NCBI GenBank assembly: GCA_024684395.1
Contig: JAIKWY010000038.1
Coordinates: 1 to 64,000, forward strand
DNA length: 64,000 bases
Direction of reading: 5' to 3'
DNA from: Oscillospiraceae bacterium
GTDB taxonomy: Bacteria > Bacillota > Clostridia > Oscillospirales > Ruminococcaceae
The notes beneath the pieces are model-generated. The model searched no databases. It was not told the DNA's origin and saw only the letters and a program-made list of their open reading frames with translations. The first letter of the stretch is position 1. The number at the start of each line of letters is the position of its first letter. This document shows positions 42,252 through 51,824 of the stretch, in pieces. Both the position numbers and the translations under genes were made by a program.

Positions 42252-44936
42252 TCAGGAAAAGCTCAGCTTCTCCTGTACCAGGACACCGAAGGTGCCGGGA
42301 CCGCAGTTCACGGCGATCGCCGGGGATGCCTTCTGAAAAAAGATCTCATCAAAATGCATATGTCCTTCGATCTCTTCACGGATCCAGTCCATCTCACGCT
42401 TGCTCAGTCCCACATAGGTCACAAATGCGATGCGGGTGTCGATCGCTGTCTTTCTCCGCAGCACACCAGCGATATAGGAACGCCATGCCTTCTCCCGTGA
42501 GCCAAAGCAGATGCCGCCGACGACCATTTTCCCCTTCCGGAGCTCCAGGATCGGGCGCACCATGAACGACCGTGTCAGCTCGGCGACCTTCTGGCTCACC
42601 TGACCGGAACGGTGCAGAAATGCCAGATCATCCACCACAAAGCTGGTGTGTACTTTGGAGCTGAGTCTGGCGAGGTGGGCGGTGATCTCCGCAGCACTCT
42701 TCCCCGCTTCGACCATCCTGCACGCTTCGATGACCATGAGTCCCTGTCCGCTCGACAGATGTCCGGTGTCGATGACCTGCACATTGTCAAATGCCTTGGC
42801 GGCTTCCATCGCTGCCGGACAGCCGCTGTGCATGACCTTGCCGGAGATGGAGACATGCACGATATTGTTCGCCTTGACGAGCTGCTTGGCAAAGAATCCC
42901 TCGTGCATCTGCACATCCGGCGGCAGCGTGATAACAGTCTTGTCGGACGACTGCATGTAGAGCAGCAGTCCCTGTGTGTCGATCTCGATGCCGTCCCGGA
43001 AAACGCCCTCTCTCGTGCAGACCATGTGCGGGATCACGGCGATGTGGTACCGTTCGAGCAGCTGCTCCGGCAGGTCGGCGACGCTCTCGGTCGTGATCAT
43101 GACAGGCAGCTTCTTCTGGGTGTTCTGCATCCACGAGATCGTCTCTTCGAGGATGTCCTGCCCCTCACCGGTCACATAGACCAGATCGCTCGGCAGCAGG
43201 CGGAACAGCTCACGTTCGAGAACTTCGCCCGCAACGGGCTTTACGATATAGCCGTCAAAGCCTTCCTCCTGGTAGAGGGTGCGGTTCTCGGCACCGGCAT
43301 TGGCGGTCAGCGCCACGATCTTGGAATGCCGGCACAAGCCGCCCGTCTGGGCAATGATGCGGCGGCGGCACTCCACGCCGTCCATCTCCGGCATCAGATG
43401 ATCCATGAAGATCACATGATACGCCGTATTCAGCGTTTTCTGCAATGCCTCGGCGCCGCTCGATGCGGTGTCGATCTTCACCTTCGTATCCCGCAGGAGC
43501 TTGGTGACGACAAGCAGGTTGGAGGCATTGTCATCCACCACAAGGATCCGGGCATCGGGGGCTTCAAACTGCTTGCGGTATTTTGCATAATGGGCTGCAT
43601 TATGGCGTGCTTCGAGGTCGAGCTTGCCGATCTGCCGTTCGGTGATGACCTCCTGCGGCAGGTCGATGATGAAGGTCGTGCCCTTTGTGTACACGCTGTT
43701 GACGGTGATCTCGCCGCCCATCAGGTCTACGAACTGCTTCACGATGGACAGACCGAGACCTGTGCCCTCGATATGGCGGTTCTTCTCCTCATCCACACGC
43801 TTGAATGCCGTGAACAGATAGGGGATGTTCTCCTTCTTGATGCCGATACCGGTATCGGTCACGGTGTACAGGATGTGCAGGATGCCGCCCTCCCGTCTGC
43901 CGCACTGGATGTACAGCGAAACGGAGCCCTCCTTCGTATACTTGATGGCATTGTTCAGGACGTTGATCAGGATCTGCTTGATGCGCACCTCATCGCCCCG
44001 CAGCTCAGCCGGGATATCGGGCGCCACATTCACATGAAAGGCAAGCTGCTTTTCCTTCGCCCGCAGCCAGAGCATACCGACGATCTCGGAGAGCATGTTT
44101 CCCGGCTCGTAGGCGACCGGGGTGAGCTGCATCTGACCGGACTGGAACTTGGACATATCCAGAATGTCGTTGATCAGGTGCAGGAGCATCTGGCTGGCTG
44201 ACTGGATATTGGCAGCATCCTCGGCAACTTCGTCGGAGATGTTCTCGCGGAGGATCATCTCGTTCAGACCGATGATGGTATTGATCGGCGTGCGGATCTC
44301 GTGGCTCATGCTCGAGAAGAACTGGTTCTGGGAGGCGATGAGCGACTCGATCTCCTGACGGCTGCTCTCGGCACGTTCCTTCGCTTCGGTATAGAGCCGG
44401 CTCTCGTACTGGATCATGAAGCTCAGCGACAGACCGATCACGAGCAGAGCGACGATGGAATCGAGATAGGACGTCAACATGCCGTTATTGCGGACATAAT
44501 CCGGGTACAGGAATGCAAAGCAATAGCACGCCGCTGCCGTCAGGGTGTTGCAGACGAGGAAGAGGATGCGGGCTTTTCCGCTCAATATCATGCTGACATA
44601 CATGTAGATGAACAGGAACCAGATCGGTGCTGCGCCTGTGATGCCGCCGTTGAAAAAGAAGATACCGGGCAGGAGCATGAAGATCAGCATGACCGCATGC
44701 AGAACGGCGCCCACTCGGATATGATCCGTCACGATCGTCGCAAAGCCGATCACCATATAGATGAGGATCTCGACGGAAACGGTCAGGATGCTCCGGTACG
44801 AACCGCCGAGCACGATGATCTCGATCAGCATACACAGCAAAGCGATGCTCGTCACGAAAGCATTGATGATGAACAGCCGATCCTGGATGTCACGATCCTC
44901 ACCAAAGAAATGATGTTGAAATTTCCTCAGATTCAT
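42252..44936 (-). CDS. Hybrid histidine kinase - receiver - DegV fusion protein
   Basis: 894 aa. About six membrane helices (20-175), coiled linker, HisKA with SMSHEIRTP (His212), HATPase with N box around NVLNNAIKY (325-333) and GTGLGLSIV, receiver domain (about 462-585) with VVDDN and phospho-acceptor Asp512 in FMDHLMPEMDG. The C-terminal third (about 610-894) is a full-length DegV domain: ITTESVADLPEQLLERYHIA at its start, HVSISGKVMHSG, VIDTGHLSSGQG, FVVDDLAFLHRSGQVS and the late GPGTFGVL. DegV proteins bind fatty acids, some supplying the FakA kinase. Last gene of the operon, with its start overlapping the previous stop by 1 bp (TGATG). Confidence 0.93.
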   Translation of the reverse strand: MNLRKFQHHFFGEDRDIQDRLFIINAFVTSIALLCMLIEIIVLGGSYRSILTVSVEILIYMVIGFATIVTDHIRVGAVLHAVMLIFMLLPGIFFFNGGITGAAPIWFLFIYMYVSMILSGKARILFLVCNTLTAAACYCFAFLYPDYVRNNGMLTSYLDSIVALLVIGLSLSFMIQYESRLYTEAKERAESSRQEIESLIASQNQFFSSMSHEIRTPINTIIGLNEMILRENISDEVAEDAANIQSASQMLLHLINDILDMSKFQSGQMQLTPVAYEPGNMLSEIVGMLWLRAKEKQLAFHVNVAPDIPAELRGDEVRIKQILINVLNNAIKYTKEGSVSLYIQCGRREGGILHILYTVTDTGIGIKKENIPYLFTAFKRVDEEKNRHIEGTGLGLSIVKQFVDLMGGEITVNSVYTKGTTFIIDLPQEVITERQIGKLDLEARHNAAHYAKYRKQFEAPDARILVVDDNASNLLVVTKLLRDTKVKIDTASSGAEALQKTLNTAYHVIFMDHLMPEMDGVECRRRIIAQTGGLCRHSKIVALTANAGAENRTLYQEEGFDGYIVKPVAGEVLERELFRLLPSDLVYVTGEGQDILEETISWMQNTQKKLPVMITTESVADLPEQLLERYHIAVIPHMVCTREGVFRDGIEIDTQGLLLYMQSSDKTVITLPPDVQMHEGFFAKQLVKANNIVHVSISGKVMHSGCPAAMEAAKAFDNVQVIDTGHLSSGQGLMVIEACRMVEAGKSAAEITAHLARLSSKVHTSFVVDDLAFLHRSGQVSQKVAELTRSFMVRPILELRKGKMVVGGICFGSREKAWRSYIAGVLRRKTAIDTRIAFVTYVGLSKREMDWIREEIEGHMHFDEIFFQKASPAIAVNCGPGTFGVLVQEKLSFS

Positions 44937-47494
44937 CAGCTATCCACCTCCGGCTCAAATACCATGATCTCCTCTTCCGGCAGGAACTCCATCACTTCTT
45001 CCTCCGGTTCCCCGGCGGGGAGACCGATCGCCTCTGTCAGGCGGAGATATGCCGCCATCGTATCTGCATGGTGTGCTTCGATGTAGTCCAGGCGCTGCTC
45101 CCGTGCAGCCGTTTCGAGCTCCTTCGCCTGCTCGGAGAGCGGCAGACAGCCGATCATCTTTGTGGTGCTCTTGAGCGAATGTACCAGGATCTCGTAGTTT
45201 TTGAGATCCTTTGCCGCCAGGAACTCCTCCATCTTCTTGCGCTTTTCAACGCTCTCGGTTGCGAACTGCTCGAGCAGCGAGCGATAGAACTCGTCATCAC
45301 CCTGACAGTAGGAAAGCCCCTGTGCATAGTCCACATCCACCCGTTCCAGGCGTTCCCGCAAAGACAGTTCCCCTGCCGGTTCGGGCGCTGCGGGTGCAGT
45401 CCCGGTCGGCTCTTCGGCGGACGTTTCCGGCGGATCTTCGGTCTCAAAACGGAGCAGCGGACGTGGCAGCACACGCTGCAATACACGTTCGAGCTCCCGC
45501 AGATCCACGGGCTTGCTGACAAATCCGTCAAAGCCCTCGGCTATGAAGCGTTCACGGGCGGTGCTGACCGTGTTGGCTGTCAGCATGACGATCGGCATGT
45601 CATTGCCGACACGCACGCCGTCGGCACGGATGCGCTTCATCGCCTCGATGCCGTCCATGCCGGGCATCATGTGATCCATGAAGACGATGTCGAAGTGCTG
45701 CGTCTTGCAGACGGAGATCGCCTCCGGACCGGAGCTTGCGGTGGTCACTTCCATGCCGTAGCGCTTGAAGATGCTGCGGGCAACGACAAGGTTCATCGGC
45801 TCGTCATCCACAACGAGCGTCCGCACGCCCGGACAGCGGAGCTGTGCATGTCCCTGTGTGCGTTCACGGGGATCCGTGTTCAGGACGGCTGCCACCGGGA
45901 AGCAGTAGAACGGCTTTGCCATGATCTGCGCCCGGGAGTGATCCGGCAGGCGGAAATCAGAATCCGCCACGACAATGACCGCCATCTGTTCGGCGAGCTC
46001 CTCCATCAGCTCGGGGTCGCTCATATATTCCTCCTCGGCGACGAAGAGATGCGTCATCTGCACCGTTTTCAGCAGCTTGCGGAGGTTTTCAAGGTTTTCC
46101 ACACGGTACATCTGTACTTCCAGACCACGGACGATGTTGTAGACCATGCTGTTATAGTATTCACGCACCTGGGGATTGGCATATTTCTCAAAATGCAGAT
46201 AGGCACCAAGGCACAGCTCCTGCCGGTGCCGCAGCGACATGCAGCTCGTAGCGTCCACAACGATCTGCGGCAGGCTGACACGGACAGTCGTGCCTTCCTC
46301 CGGCTCGCTCGAAAGCGTCATGAAGCCGCCCAGCGATGTCACAAAGCCCGAAACGATCGCAAGTCCGAGACCCAGACCGCTGCTGTTGCGGGAACGGCTC
46401 GAATCCACCTGATAGAAGCGCTCAAAGACACGCTCCGTCTCCTCGGGCGTCATGCCGATGCCGGTATCTGTCACCTCGATGAACAGATTCACGCCGTATT
46501 TCTCCTGAACGGCGGAGATGCGGACATAGACGCCGCCGTCATGGGTGTATTTCAGACCGTTCATGATGAGGTGGCGCAGGATCTTCCGGAGCTTGGAGAC
46601 ATCCGAATGCATCACCGCCGGGATCGCCGGATCCACGTCAATGACAAGCTCCAGCTCCTTCGGCTTGTAGGGGCGCAGCTCGGATACCAAGTCGCTCAGC
46701 ACGGAGGCGAGCATATAGTCCTCGGTGTTGCAGGTGAGCTTGCCACGGTCGATCTCGGAATAGTCGAGGATGTCGCTGATCTGCTCGGCAACACGCAGAC
46801 CGGCATCACGGACGGAATACAGATCCGTCAGGATCTCCTCATCCTGCACCTTGTCGATGCAGATGCCGGACAGTCCGACCACCGCATTGACCGGCGTGCG
46901 CAGCTCATGGGAAACATTGGCAAGGAAATCGTTCAGGCGTTCGGTCGAATCGGTGAGCTCGACGATCTCGTGATGGGTAGTGAGCAGCACCTCTTCCCAT
47001 TTGTCGATGATCGTGCGGGCAAACCAGCTGATCGTGCAGACAACGCCGACATGCAGCAGCGTCCGGGTGACGAACAGCAGGTCAAACTGCGATGTATCCT
47101 TCATCAGCAGGCATATCTCATAGACCATCGTCAGAAGATAGGTGATCTCACACAGGTAGATGAACGATTTCCTGCCGGTCAGCGTGAACATCACGATCAG
47201 CGCCGACATGACGACGGCAAGATCGAACGTGCTCGTCTCATGGCTCCCGTAGAAGAAGAACGCCATCATCGTCAGGGCGGAATTGATGCCGAGCCGCTGG
47301 TCATCGCTCAGGATGTTCATGACATGCATGACCCAGCTGCCGACAACACTCGCACCGATCAGGAGCACTGCCCATTTTTCCCAACCGAGCAGCAAAGATT
47401 CCGTGAACAGGGCGATCTCGAAGATCGTGTAGCAGATCAAAATCGTCAGGTATGAGGTGCGGAACAGTTCTTTTGGCATGTTAGTCTTTTTCAT
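44936..47494 (-). CDS. Hybrid histidine kinase with receiver and HPt domains
   Basis: 852 aa from ATG 47494 (GAGGGAAC upstream), overlapping the preceding gene by 14 bp. Six N-terminal helices (about 13-160), HisKA NVSHELRTP (His196), HATPase with DTGIGM and GLGLGLAIV, an unassigned stretch of about 150 residues, a receiver (about 555-680) with VVDDEP and FMDHMMPGMDG, a Pro/Glu linker, and an HPt domain with LVHSLKSTTKMIG. This supports a full internal His-Asp-His relay. The very acidic C-terminus contains two EEE.MEF-like runs. Confidence 0.92.
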   Translation of the reverse strand: MKKTNMPKELFRTSYLTILICYTIFEIALFTESLLLGWEKWAVLLIGASVVGSWVMHVMNILSDDQRLGINSALTMMAFFFYGSHETSTFDLAVVMSALIVMFTLTGRKSFIYLCEITYLLTMVYEICLLMKDTSQFDLLFVTRTLLHVGVVCTISWFARTIIDKWEEVLLTTHHEIVELTDSTERLNDFLANVSHELRTPVNAVVGLSGICIDKVQDEEILTDLYSVRDAGLRVAEQISDILDYSEIDRGKLTCNTEDYMLASVLSDLVSELRPYKPKELELVIDVDPAIPAVMHSDVSKLRKILRHLIMNGLKYTHDGGVYVRISAVQEKYGVNLFIEVTDTGIGMTPEETERVFERFYQVDSSRSRNSSGLGLGLAIVSGFVTSLGGFMTLSSEPEEGTTVRVSLPQIVVDATSCMSLRHRQELCLGAYLHFEKYANPQVREYYNSMVYNIVRGLEVQMYRVENLENLRKLLKTVQMTHLFVAEEEYMSDPELMEELAEQMAVIVVADSDFRLPDHSRAQIMAKPFYCFPVAAVLNTDPRERTQGHAQLRCPGVRTLVVDDEPMNLVVARSIFKRYGMEVTTASSGPEAISVCKTQHFDIVFMDHMMPGMDGIEAMKRIRADGVRVGNDMPIVMLTANTVSTARERFIAEGFDGFVSKPVDLRELERVLQRVLPRPLLRFETEDPPETSAEEPTGTAPAAPEPAGELSLRERLERVDVDYAQGLSYCQGDDEFYRSLLEQFATESVEKRKKMEEFLAAKDLKNYEILVHSLKSTTKMIGCLPLSEQAKELETAAREQRLDYIEAHHADTMAAYLRLTEAIGLPAGEPEEEVMEFLPEEEIMVFEPEVDS

Positions 47495-49868
47495 GACTAT
47501 GTTCCCTCATGGTAAATTCCGTGTCCTCCTCGATCATCGCAAGCATGATGGAGGCGAAACGGGGGTCGAATTGTGTGCCGGTGTTTCTCTCAAATTCCAG
47601 CCGGACGACCTCCTGCCGGAGCGGTTCACGGTAGCTGCGGAAGCTCGTCATCGCATCATAGGCATCGGCTACGGAAATGATGCGGGCTGTCTCCGGGATG
47701 TCCTCCCCGGCAAGACCGTCCGGATAGCCTGTGCCGTCAAAGCGCTCATGATGCCAGTGCGCCGCCGTTGCCAGCGCGGGCATGGCTTTGATGTTCTCCA
47801 GGATCTTCGCACCGAGCACGGGATGGCGGCGGATGACGGCAAATTCTTCCTCGGTGAGCTTTGCCGGCTTGTTGATCACGGCATCCGGGATGCCGATCTT
47901 TCCGACATCGTGCAGGAGCCCCATGATATAGACCTCCTCCTGCTCACGCTGGCTATACCCGGCACGGCGGGCGATCTCACGGGCATACTCCGCCACTCGG
48001 TCCGAATGACCGTTGGTATAGGTATCCTTCGCATCAATGGCATCTGCAAGAGAACGCACCACGTCGATCATCAGATCCTTGTTCTCACGGGTCTTGCGCT
48101 CGACCTCAGAGCTCAGCTTCTTTTGCAGCTTGACGAGCTCCAGGCAGTGCCGTACACGCAGCAGCAGCACCTCCGGGACGAAGGGCTTGCGGATGTAGTC
48201 CATCGCACCGAGTGAGAGACCCTCCTTCTCCTTTCCCTCCTCCTCATCGGCGGTCAGGAAGATCACGGGGATCTGCGCCGCAGCGCCTGCGAGCGAGTGA
48301 ATCTTGTGCAGCGTCTCGAAGCCGTCCAGATCCGGCATCTTGACGTCGAGCAGGATCAGGTCGGGAAGATTGTCTTCAAGGTAGTTCAGGAGCGCTTTGC
48401 CGGAGCGGAGGGCTGTGACATACATGCCGCCCTTGCTCAGCACTCTGCCGGCGATGTTCAGGTTGGCAGGATCGTCGTCCACGATCACGACCTTGTCCTG
48501 CACGCTTTCGATCGACATCCAGCTGTCACTGCCAATAAATTCCGTTTCATAGGTGACGATCAGGTCTTCGCCGTTCTTCTCTTTCCAGGTATGGATCAGT
48601 GTCTCACCGATGACTTTTTCGATATAATTCTCCCGGATGTCCGTCAGAAAGACAAAATACTGGTTCGGCTGGCTGCGCATGATGATGTCGGACTTGCGCA
48701 GGGATTCCCGGACATGGGTGCCAAAATCCGTGCAGAGCTGCTTGAATGTCCGCTCATCGACACCATCGGCAGGTGTCAGCGTCAGGAGCGCCTTGCAGGC
48801 TGTGCGCTGGTTGCGGATGATATAGCGCATGATATAGCGGTAAACATAGGAAAAGGCGTCCTGGTCGAGCTGGAGCGCTACGTTCGGGATGCGGCGCTCG
48901 CCGATGATGGAGGACAGGGAGCGGAGATCCATCTCCTTGGCGGATGCAGGATCCTCATGCGACAGATCACGCCGGAAAATGGCATAGCCGTGCTTGCCGT
49001 TCTGCTTCACGGTATAGAGCGCCTGGTCGGCGAGCTTTATCAACTCCGGATAGGACTCCCCCTGCTGCGGCACAAAGACCGCTCCGACAGAGGCACCGAG
49101 CGGGATCGCCATCTGCGAGCCCATGAGCTCCTTGGCACGGGCGACCAGTTCATCATTCAGGCGCTCGGTAAGACGGGCGATGGTCTGCTCCTCCATATCG
49201 GTGATGCCGGCGCAGAATGCCACGAACTCATCGCCGCCGATCCGTCCGCAGCGGCTCCCGGGCGGAACTGCCGCCGAAATGATCTCGGCAAAGCTGATGA
49301 GCACCTTGTCGCCCATATCGTGCCCATAAATGTCATTGACATGCTTGAAGGAATCGAGGTCGATCATCAGCAGGCAGCCGGAACGGTTCTTGCAGTCCCT
49401 GCCGATCTCCTCGGCGGCAGCTGCCTTGTTCAGGAAGCCTGTCAGCTTGTCCGTTGTCGCTTCGCTCCGGAGACTGCGCATCCGCTCCTGCTTCGAGAGG
49501 ATGTTGTCGATACGCCGCAGCAGTACCTCCGGATTGAAGGGCTTCCGGATATAATCCGCCACGCCGACCTCAAAGCCGTGGGACTCGGTATCTGTATTCT
49601 CATCGGCTGTGAGAAAGACGACAGGCGTCTCCTCTCTGCCGGTCTCCGTCTCCTGCTGCCGCAGACGGCGGAGCGTCTCAAATCCGTCCATCCCCGGCAT
49701 CAGGATGTCGAGCAGGATCAGATCGGGCGCTTCATGCTTCTTGATATAGTCAAGCAATGCCTGTCCGGACTGCAACGCCGTGACACGCATCTGCGCCTTG
49801 CTCAGTATAAAACCCGCCATTTTCAGATTGGCAGTATCGTCATCCACAACAATAATCCAGCTTGCCAT
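47481..49868 (-). CDS. Receiver-GGDEF-receiver-HD-GYP protein (cyclic-di-GMP synthesis and breakdown)
   Basis: 795 aa, soluble. Receiver 1 (1-125, Asp54 in LLDILMPGMDG), an active-looking GGDEF domain (IGGDEF, motif at 211-215, no RxxD inhibitory site at the usual place), a second region (about 320-445) that looks like a worn GGDEF domain (SQPNQYFVFLT), receiver 2 (about 458-575, Asp508 in LLDVKMPDLDG), and a canonical HD-GYP domain (HDVGKIGIP, HHERFDGTGYPDGL). It can in principle make and destroy cyclic-di-GMP under two phospho-inputs. First gene of a three-gene operon with two hybrid kinases. Confidence 0.95.
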   Translation of the reverse strand: MASWIIVVDDDTANLKMAGFILSKAQMRVTALQSGQALLDYIKKHEAPDLILLDILMPGMDGFETLRRLRQQETETGREETPVVFLTADENTDTESHGFEVGVADYIRKPFNPEVLLRRIDNILSKQERMRSLRSEATTDKLTGFLNKAAAAEEIGRDCKNRSGCLLMIDLDSFKHVNDIYGHDMGDKVLISFAEIISAAVPPGSRCGRIGGDEFVAFCAGITDMEEQTIARLTERLNDELVARAKELMGSQMAIPLGASVGAVFVPQQGESYPELIKLADQALYTVKQNGKHGYAIFRRDLSHEDPASAKEMDLRSLSSIIGERRIPNVALQLDQDAFSYVYRYIMRYIIRNQRTACKALLTLTPADGVDERTFKQLCTDFGTHVRESLRKSDIIMRSQPNQYFVFLTDIRENYIEKVIGETLIHTWKEKNGEDLIVTYETEFIGSDSWMSIESVQDKVVIVDDDPANLNIAGRVLSKGGMYVTALRSGKALLNYLEDNLPDLILLDVKMPDLDGFETLHKIHSLAGAAAQIPVIFLTADEEEGKEKEGLSLGAMDYIRKPFVPEVLLLRVRHCLELVKLQKKLSSEVERKTRENKDLMIDVVRSLADAIDAKDTYTNGHSDRVAEYAREIARRAGYSQREQEEVYIMGLLHDVGKIGIPDAVINKPAKLTEEEFAVIRRHPVLGAKILENIKAMPALATAAHWHHERFDGTGYPDGLAGEDIPETARIISVADAYDAMTSFRSYREPLRQEVVRLEFERNTGTQFDPRFASIMLAMIEEDTEFTMREHSHEKD

Positions 49869-49925
49869 ACAAGTTGTCTCCCATACGTTGATTCAGTGCG
49901 TCTGCACCGGAATATAGTTATAGTA

Positions 49926-49954
49926 ATTATAGCATAAATTCGCTTTTTCGTCAA
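49926..49954 (-). promoter_or_regulatory. Promoter of the signalling operon
   Basis: Minus strand TTGACG (49954-49949), 17 bp, TATAAT (49931-49926). Confidence 0.88.
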
Positions 49955-50015
49955 TGCAATTTGCATATATTTATGAAGGGAGTCAATTTCAGAAGGATAT
50001 GCTGTGCATTATGCA

Positions 50016-50050
50016 CAAAACGCCCCTGCCGCTTTTGTTGCAGCAGGGGG
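50016..50050 (-). terminator. Terminator of the sortase gene
   Basis: Stem CCCCTGC/GCAGGGG (50023-50029 and 50043-50049), followed on the minus strand by CGUUUUG. Confidence 0.75.
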
Positions 50051-50059
50051 TGAGTCCTG

Positions 50060-50566
50060 TTATTCTTTCAGCATGCCGACCACGACCTGACGCTGGGTGC
50101 CGTCATCGGTGCAGGAGATGACCGTGAGCCGGTCATCGCCGAAATCATTGAGCACATAGACCTCGTTGGGCTCGACGATCTTGTATTCCGACACGATGTA
50201 GGTATAGCGGGTGCGGTTCGCATCCTTATCGACCAGCACCATCTCATCGCCGATCCTGATCTGGTCGAGGTCGTTGAAGATCTCGGCATAGATCGTGCTG
50301 TTGTGTCCGGCGATGCAGTAGTTGCCGTGCCCGAGGGCACCTGTCCCCTCAAAATGCCCCGCCGACACCTGCAATGCCTTGGAATCCGTGCCTTCGAGGA
50401 CGGGGACCTTGATATTGAGAACCGGAATCTCGAAGTTGATGTTCTCTTTCAGCAGCCGCCGCAGATAGAGCTCACGGCTGATCTTTTTGTAGGCAAGCAG
50501 CGAAAGGATCCCGAAGCCGCACACGATCATCAGGATGCCTGCCACACGCATGATCTTTCGTTTCAT
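50060..50566 (-). CDS. Sortase (short, class D-like)
   Basis: 168 aa from ATG 50566 (TAGGAGTCAT upstream). N-terminal membrane helix (about 8-28), then a sortase fold with catalytic His in YCIAGHNS, Cys in VISCTDDG and Arg in TQRQVVV. The spacing fits small class D/E-type sortases. No LPxTG-type substrate is in the window, so its target proteins are elsewhere. It lies 25 bp after the GTPase gene and was probably placed in that transcript. Confidence 0.88.
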   Translation of the reverse strand: MKRKIMRVAGILMIVCGFGILSLLAYKKISRELYLRRLLKENINFEIPVLNIKVPVLEGTDSKALQVSAGHFEGTGALGHGNYCIAGHNSTIYAEIFNDLDQIRIGDEMVLVDKDANRTRYTYIVSEYKIVEPNEVYVLNDFGDDRLTVISCTDDGTQRQVVVGMLKE

Positions 50567-50591
50567 ATGACTCCTATTCGGGTGGGGTGGT

Positions 50592-51563
50592 TCAGACGGA
50601 AACATACGCAGGATCGGTGTTGACCTGCTGCAAATGCCGGTCGATCGCTTCCCGGTGCAGCCCGTCGCCGATGACGATGAGCACTGCCTGTCCGTCGGGG
50701 ACGGGGTCGATCGCCGTAGTCTCGGGGGTCGCATTGATCTTGTACCAGCCGTCCGGGGCGGGCAGAGAGCCTTTCAGGCGGTAGATCCTGCCGCACGCCG
50801 GATCCTCCAGGATCGCCTGGATCACCGGGCGGATCTGTGCGTCCGGGATGTGGATATGCATGAAGTAGTGGACACTGCTCAGGATGTCCTCCGGGCGGAA
50901 GCGCTTGATATAGGCGGATCCACGGTAGCCTGCCGCTTTCAGGGATACAAAGTCCGCATCGGTCAGCGTCTCCCAGTCTCGGACGAGCATGTCCTCTGCC
51001 GTGAAGCGCCGGTCACAGCGGATGGCTTCGAGGGAGCGATTCAGGTGTGTGAGAGCGGATGCGGCTGCCGTTTCCGCCGGGATCTCAGGCTGCCATTTGC
51101 TGAGGATCAGCTTGCCGGCGCAGGCTGCCTCGGAGCCGAACAGATACTCCATCTGCGGCGGGAGCTCGTCATCCGTCTGCGCATCCACGACGGTCAGGAC
51201 GCTGCCGATCTCGAACCAGCGGTCGAGGGGCGATTCATGCAGCGTGTCGAAAAACTCATCCATATCGAAAATGCCGGAGGGCTCCACGAGCACACGGTCA
51301 AAATGCTGCATCCCGAGGTTGATGAGCTGGGTCTTGAAGCGCCGTCTGTGGCAGTGCGCATCGCAGCCGCCGGCGATCATGCCGAGCTCGCAGTTCTCGC
51401 CTTTCAGCTCCTGGAGCATCACCATGTCCACATTGACAGCGCCGAAGTCGTTCTCCAAAATGGCGATGCGCTCCCCCTGCCGCAGCAGATAGCGGGCATA
51501 GTGCAGGAGAAAGGTCGTTTTCCCGGAACCGAGCAGTCCGGTGATGAGGTCGATTTTCGTCAT
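50592..51563 (-). CDS. COG0523/G3E-family GTPase (CobW/YjiA-like)
   Basis: 323 aa. P-loop GLLGSGKTTF (about 9-18), ENDFG (switch), IAGGCDAHC, where the family usually has GCxCC (here Cys-Asp-Ala-His-Cys), VEPSGI and a divergent base-recognition motif (SKWQ). The family delivers metals to target proteins. The altered cysteine motif makes the metal uncertain. Transcribed from a TTGACA/TATAAT promoter. Confidence 0.85.
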   Translation of the reverse strand: MTKIDLITGLLGSGKTTFLLHYARYLLRQGERIAILENDFGAVNVDMVMLQELKGENCELGMIAGGCDAHCHRRRFKTQLINLGMQHFDRVLVEPSGIFDMDEFFDTLHESPLDRWFEIGSVLTVVDAQTDDELPPQMEYLFGSEAACAGKLILSKWQPEIPAETAAASALTHLNRSLEAIRCDRRFTAEDMLVRDWETLTDADFVSLKAAGYRGSAYIKRFRPEDILSSVHYFMHIHIPDAQIRPVIQAILEDPACGRIYRLKGSLPAPDGWYKINATPETTAIDPVPDGQAVLIVIGDGLHREAIDRHLQQVNTDPAYVSV

Positions 51564-51594
51564 GCGGGCGCCTCCTTACAGTTTCTCTGTATCC

Positions 51595-51623
51595 ATTATA
51601 CTGCATGGCGGCGGTATTGTCAA
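51595..51623 (-). promoter_or_regulatory. Promoter of the G3E GTPase - sortase operon
   Basis: Minus strand TTGACA (51623-51618), 17 bp, TATAAT (51600-51595). Confidence 0.9.
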
Positions 51624-51721
51624 TCCCGACCATTTTCTGACCAAACAAAGCCCAGAAAATGTGCCGAAAGTGTGTAAAAAATGTGCAAGCCTACGAAATT
51701 TTGCTTTTTTCCGATGTTTGC

Positions 51722-51750
51722 TTGACATATTTTGCGCACATGATTATAAT
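51722..51750 (+). promoter_or_regulatory. Promoter of the ArsB/NhaD transporter gene
   Basis: TTGACA (51722-51727), 17 bp, TATAAT (51745-51750). The leader is about 178 nt. Confidence 0.9.
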
Positions 51751-51762
51751 AAAAATGGTTCA

Positions 51763-51824
51763 TTGTTAATTTTTTGTTAAACGCCCCGCTATTTTGTTAA
51801 TTTTTTGTTAAACGCCCCGCTATT
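51763..51824 (+). repeat. Perfect tandem duplication of 31 bp in a leader
   Basis: The 31 bp unit beginning TTGTTAATTTTTTGTTAAAC and ending CCCCGCTATT occurs at 51763-51793 and again, without change, at 51794-51824. Confidence 0.95.

Noticed and set aside
45068-47455. 795-codon plus-strand frame opposite the hybrid kinase gene.
   Set aside because: Same antisense artefact. The minus-strand gene has complete kinase, receiver and HPt motifs.
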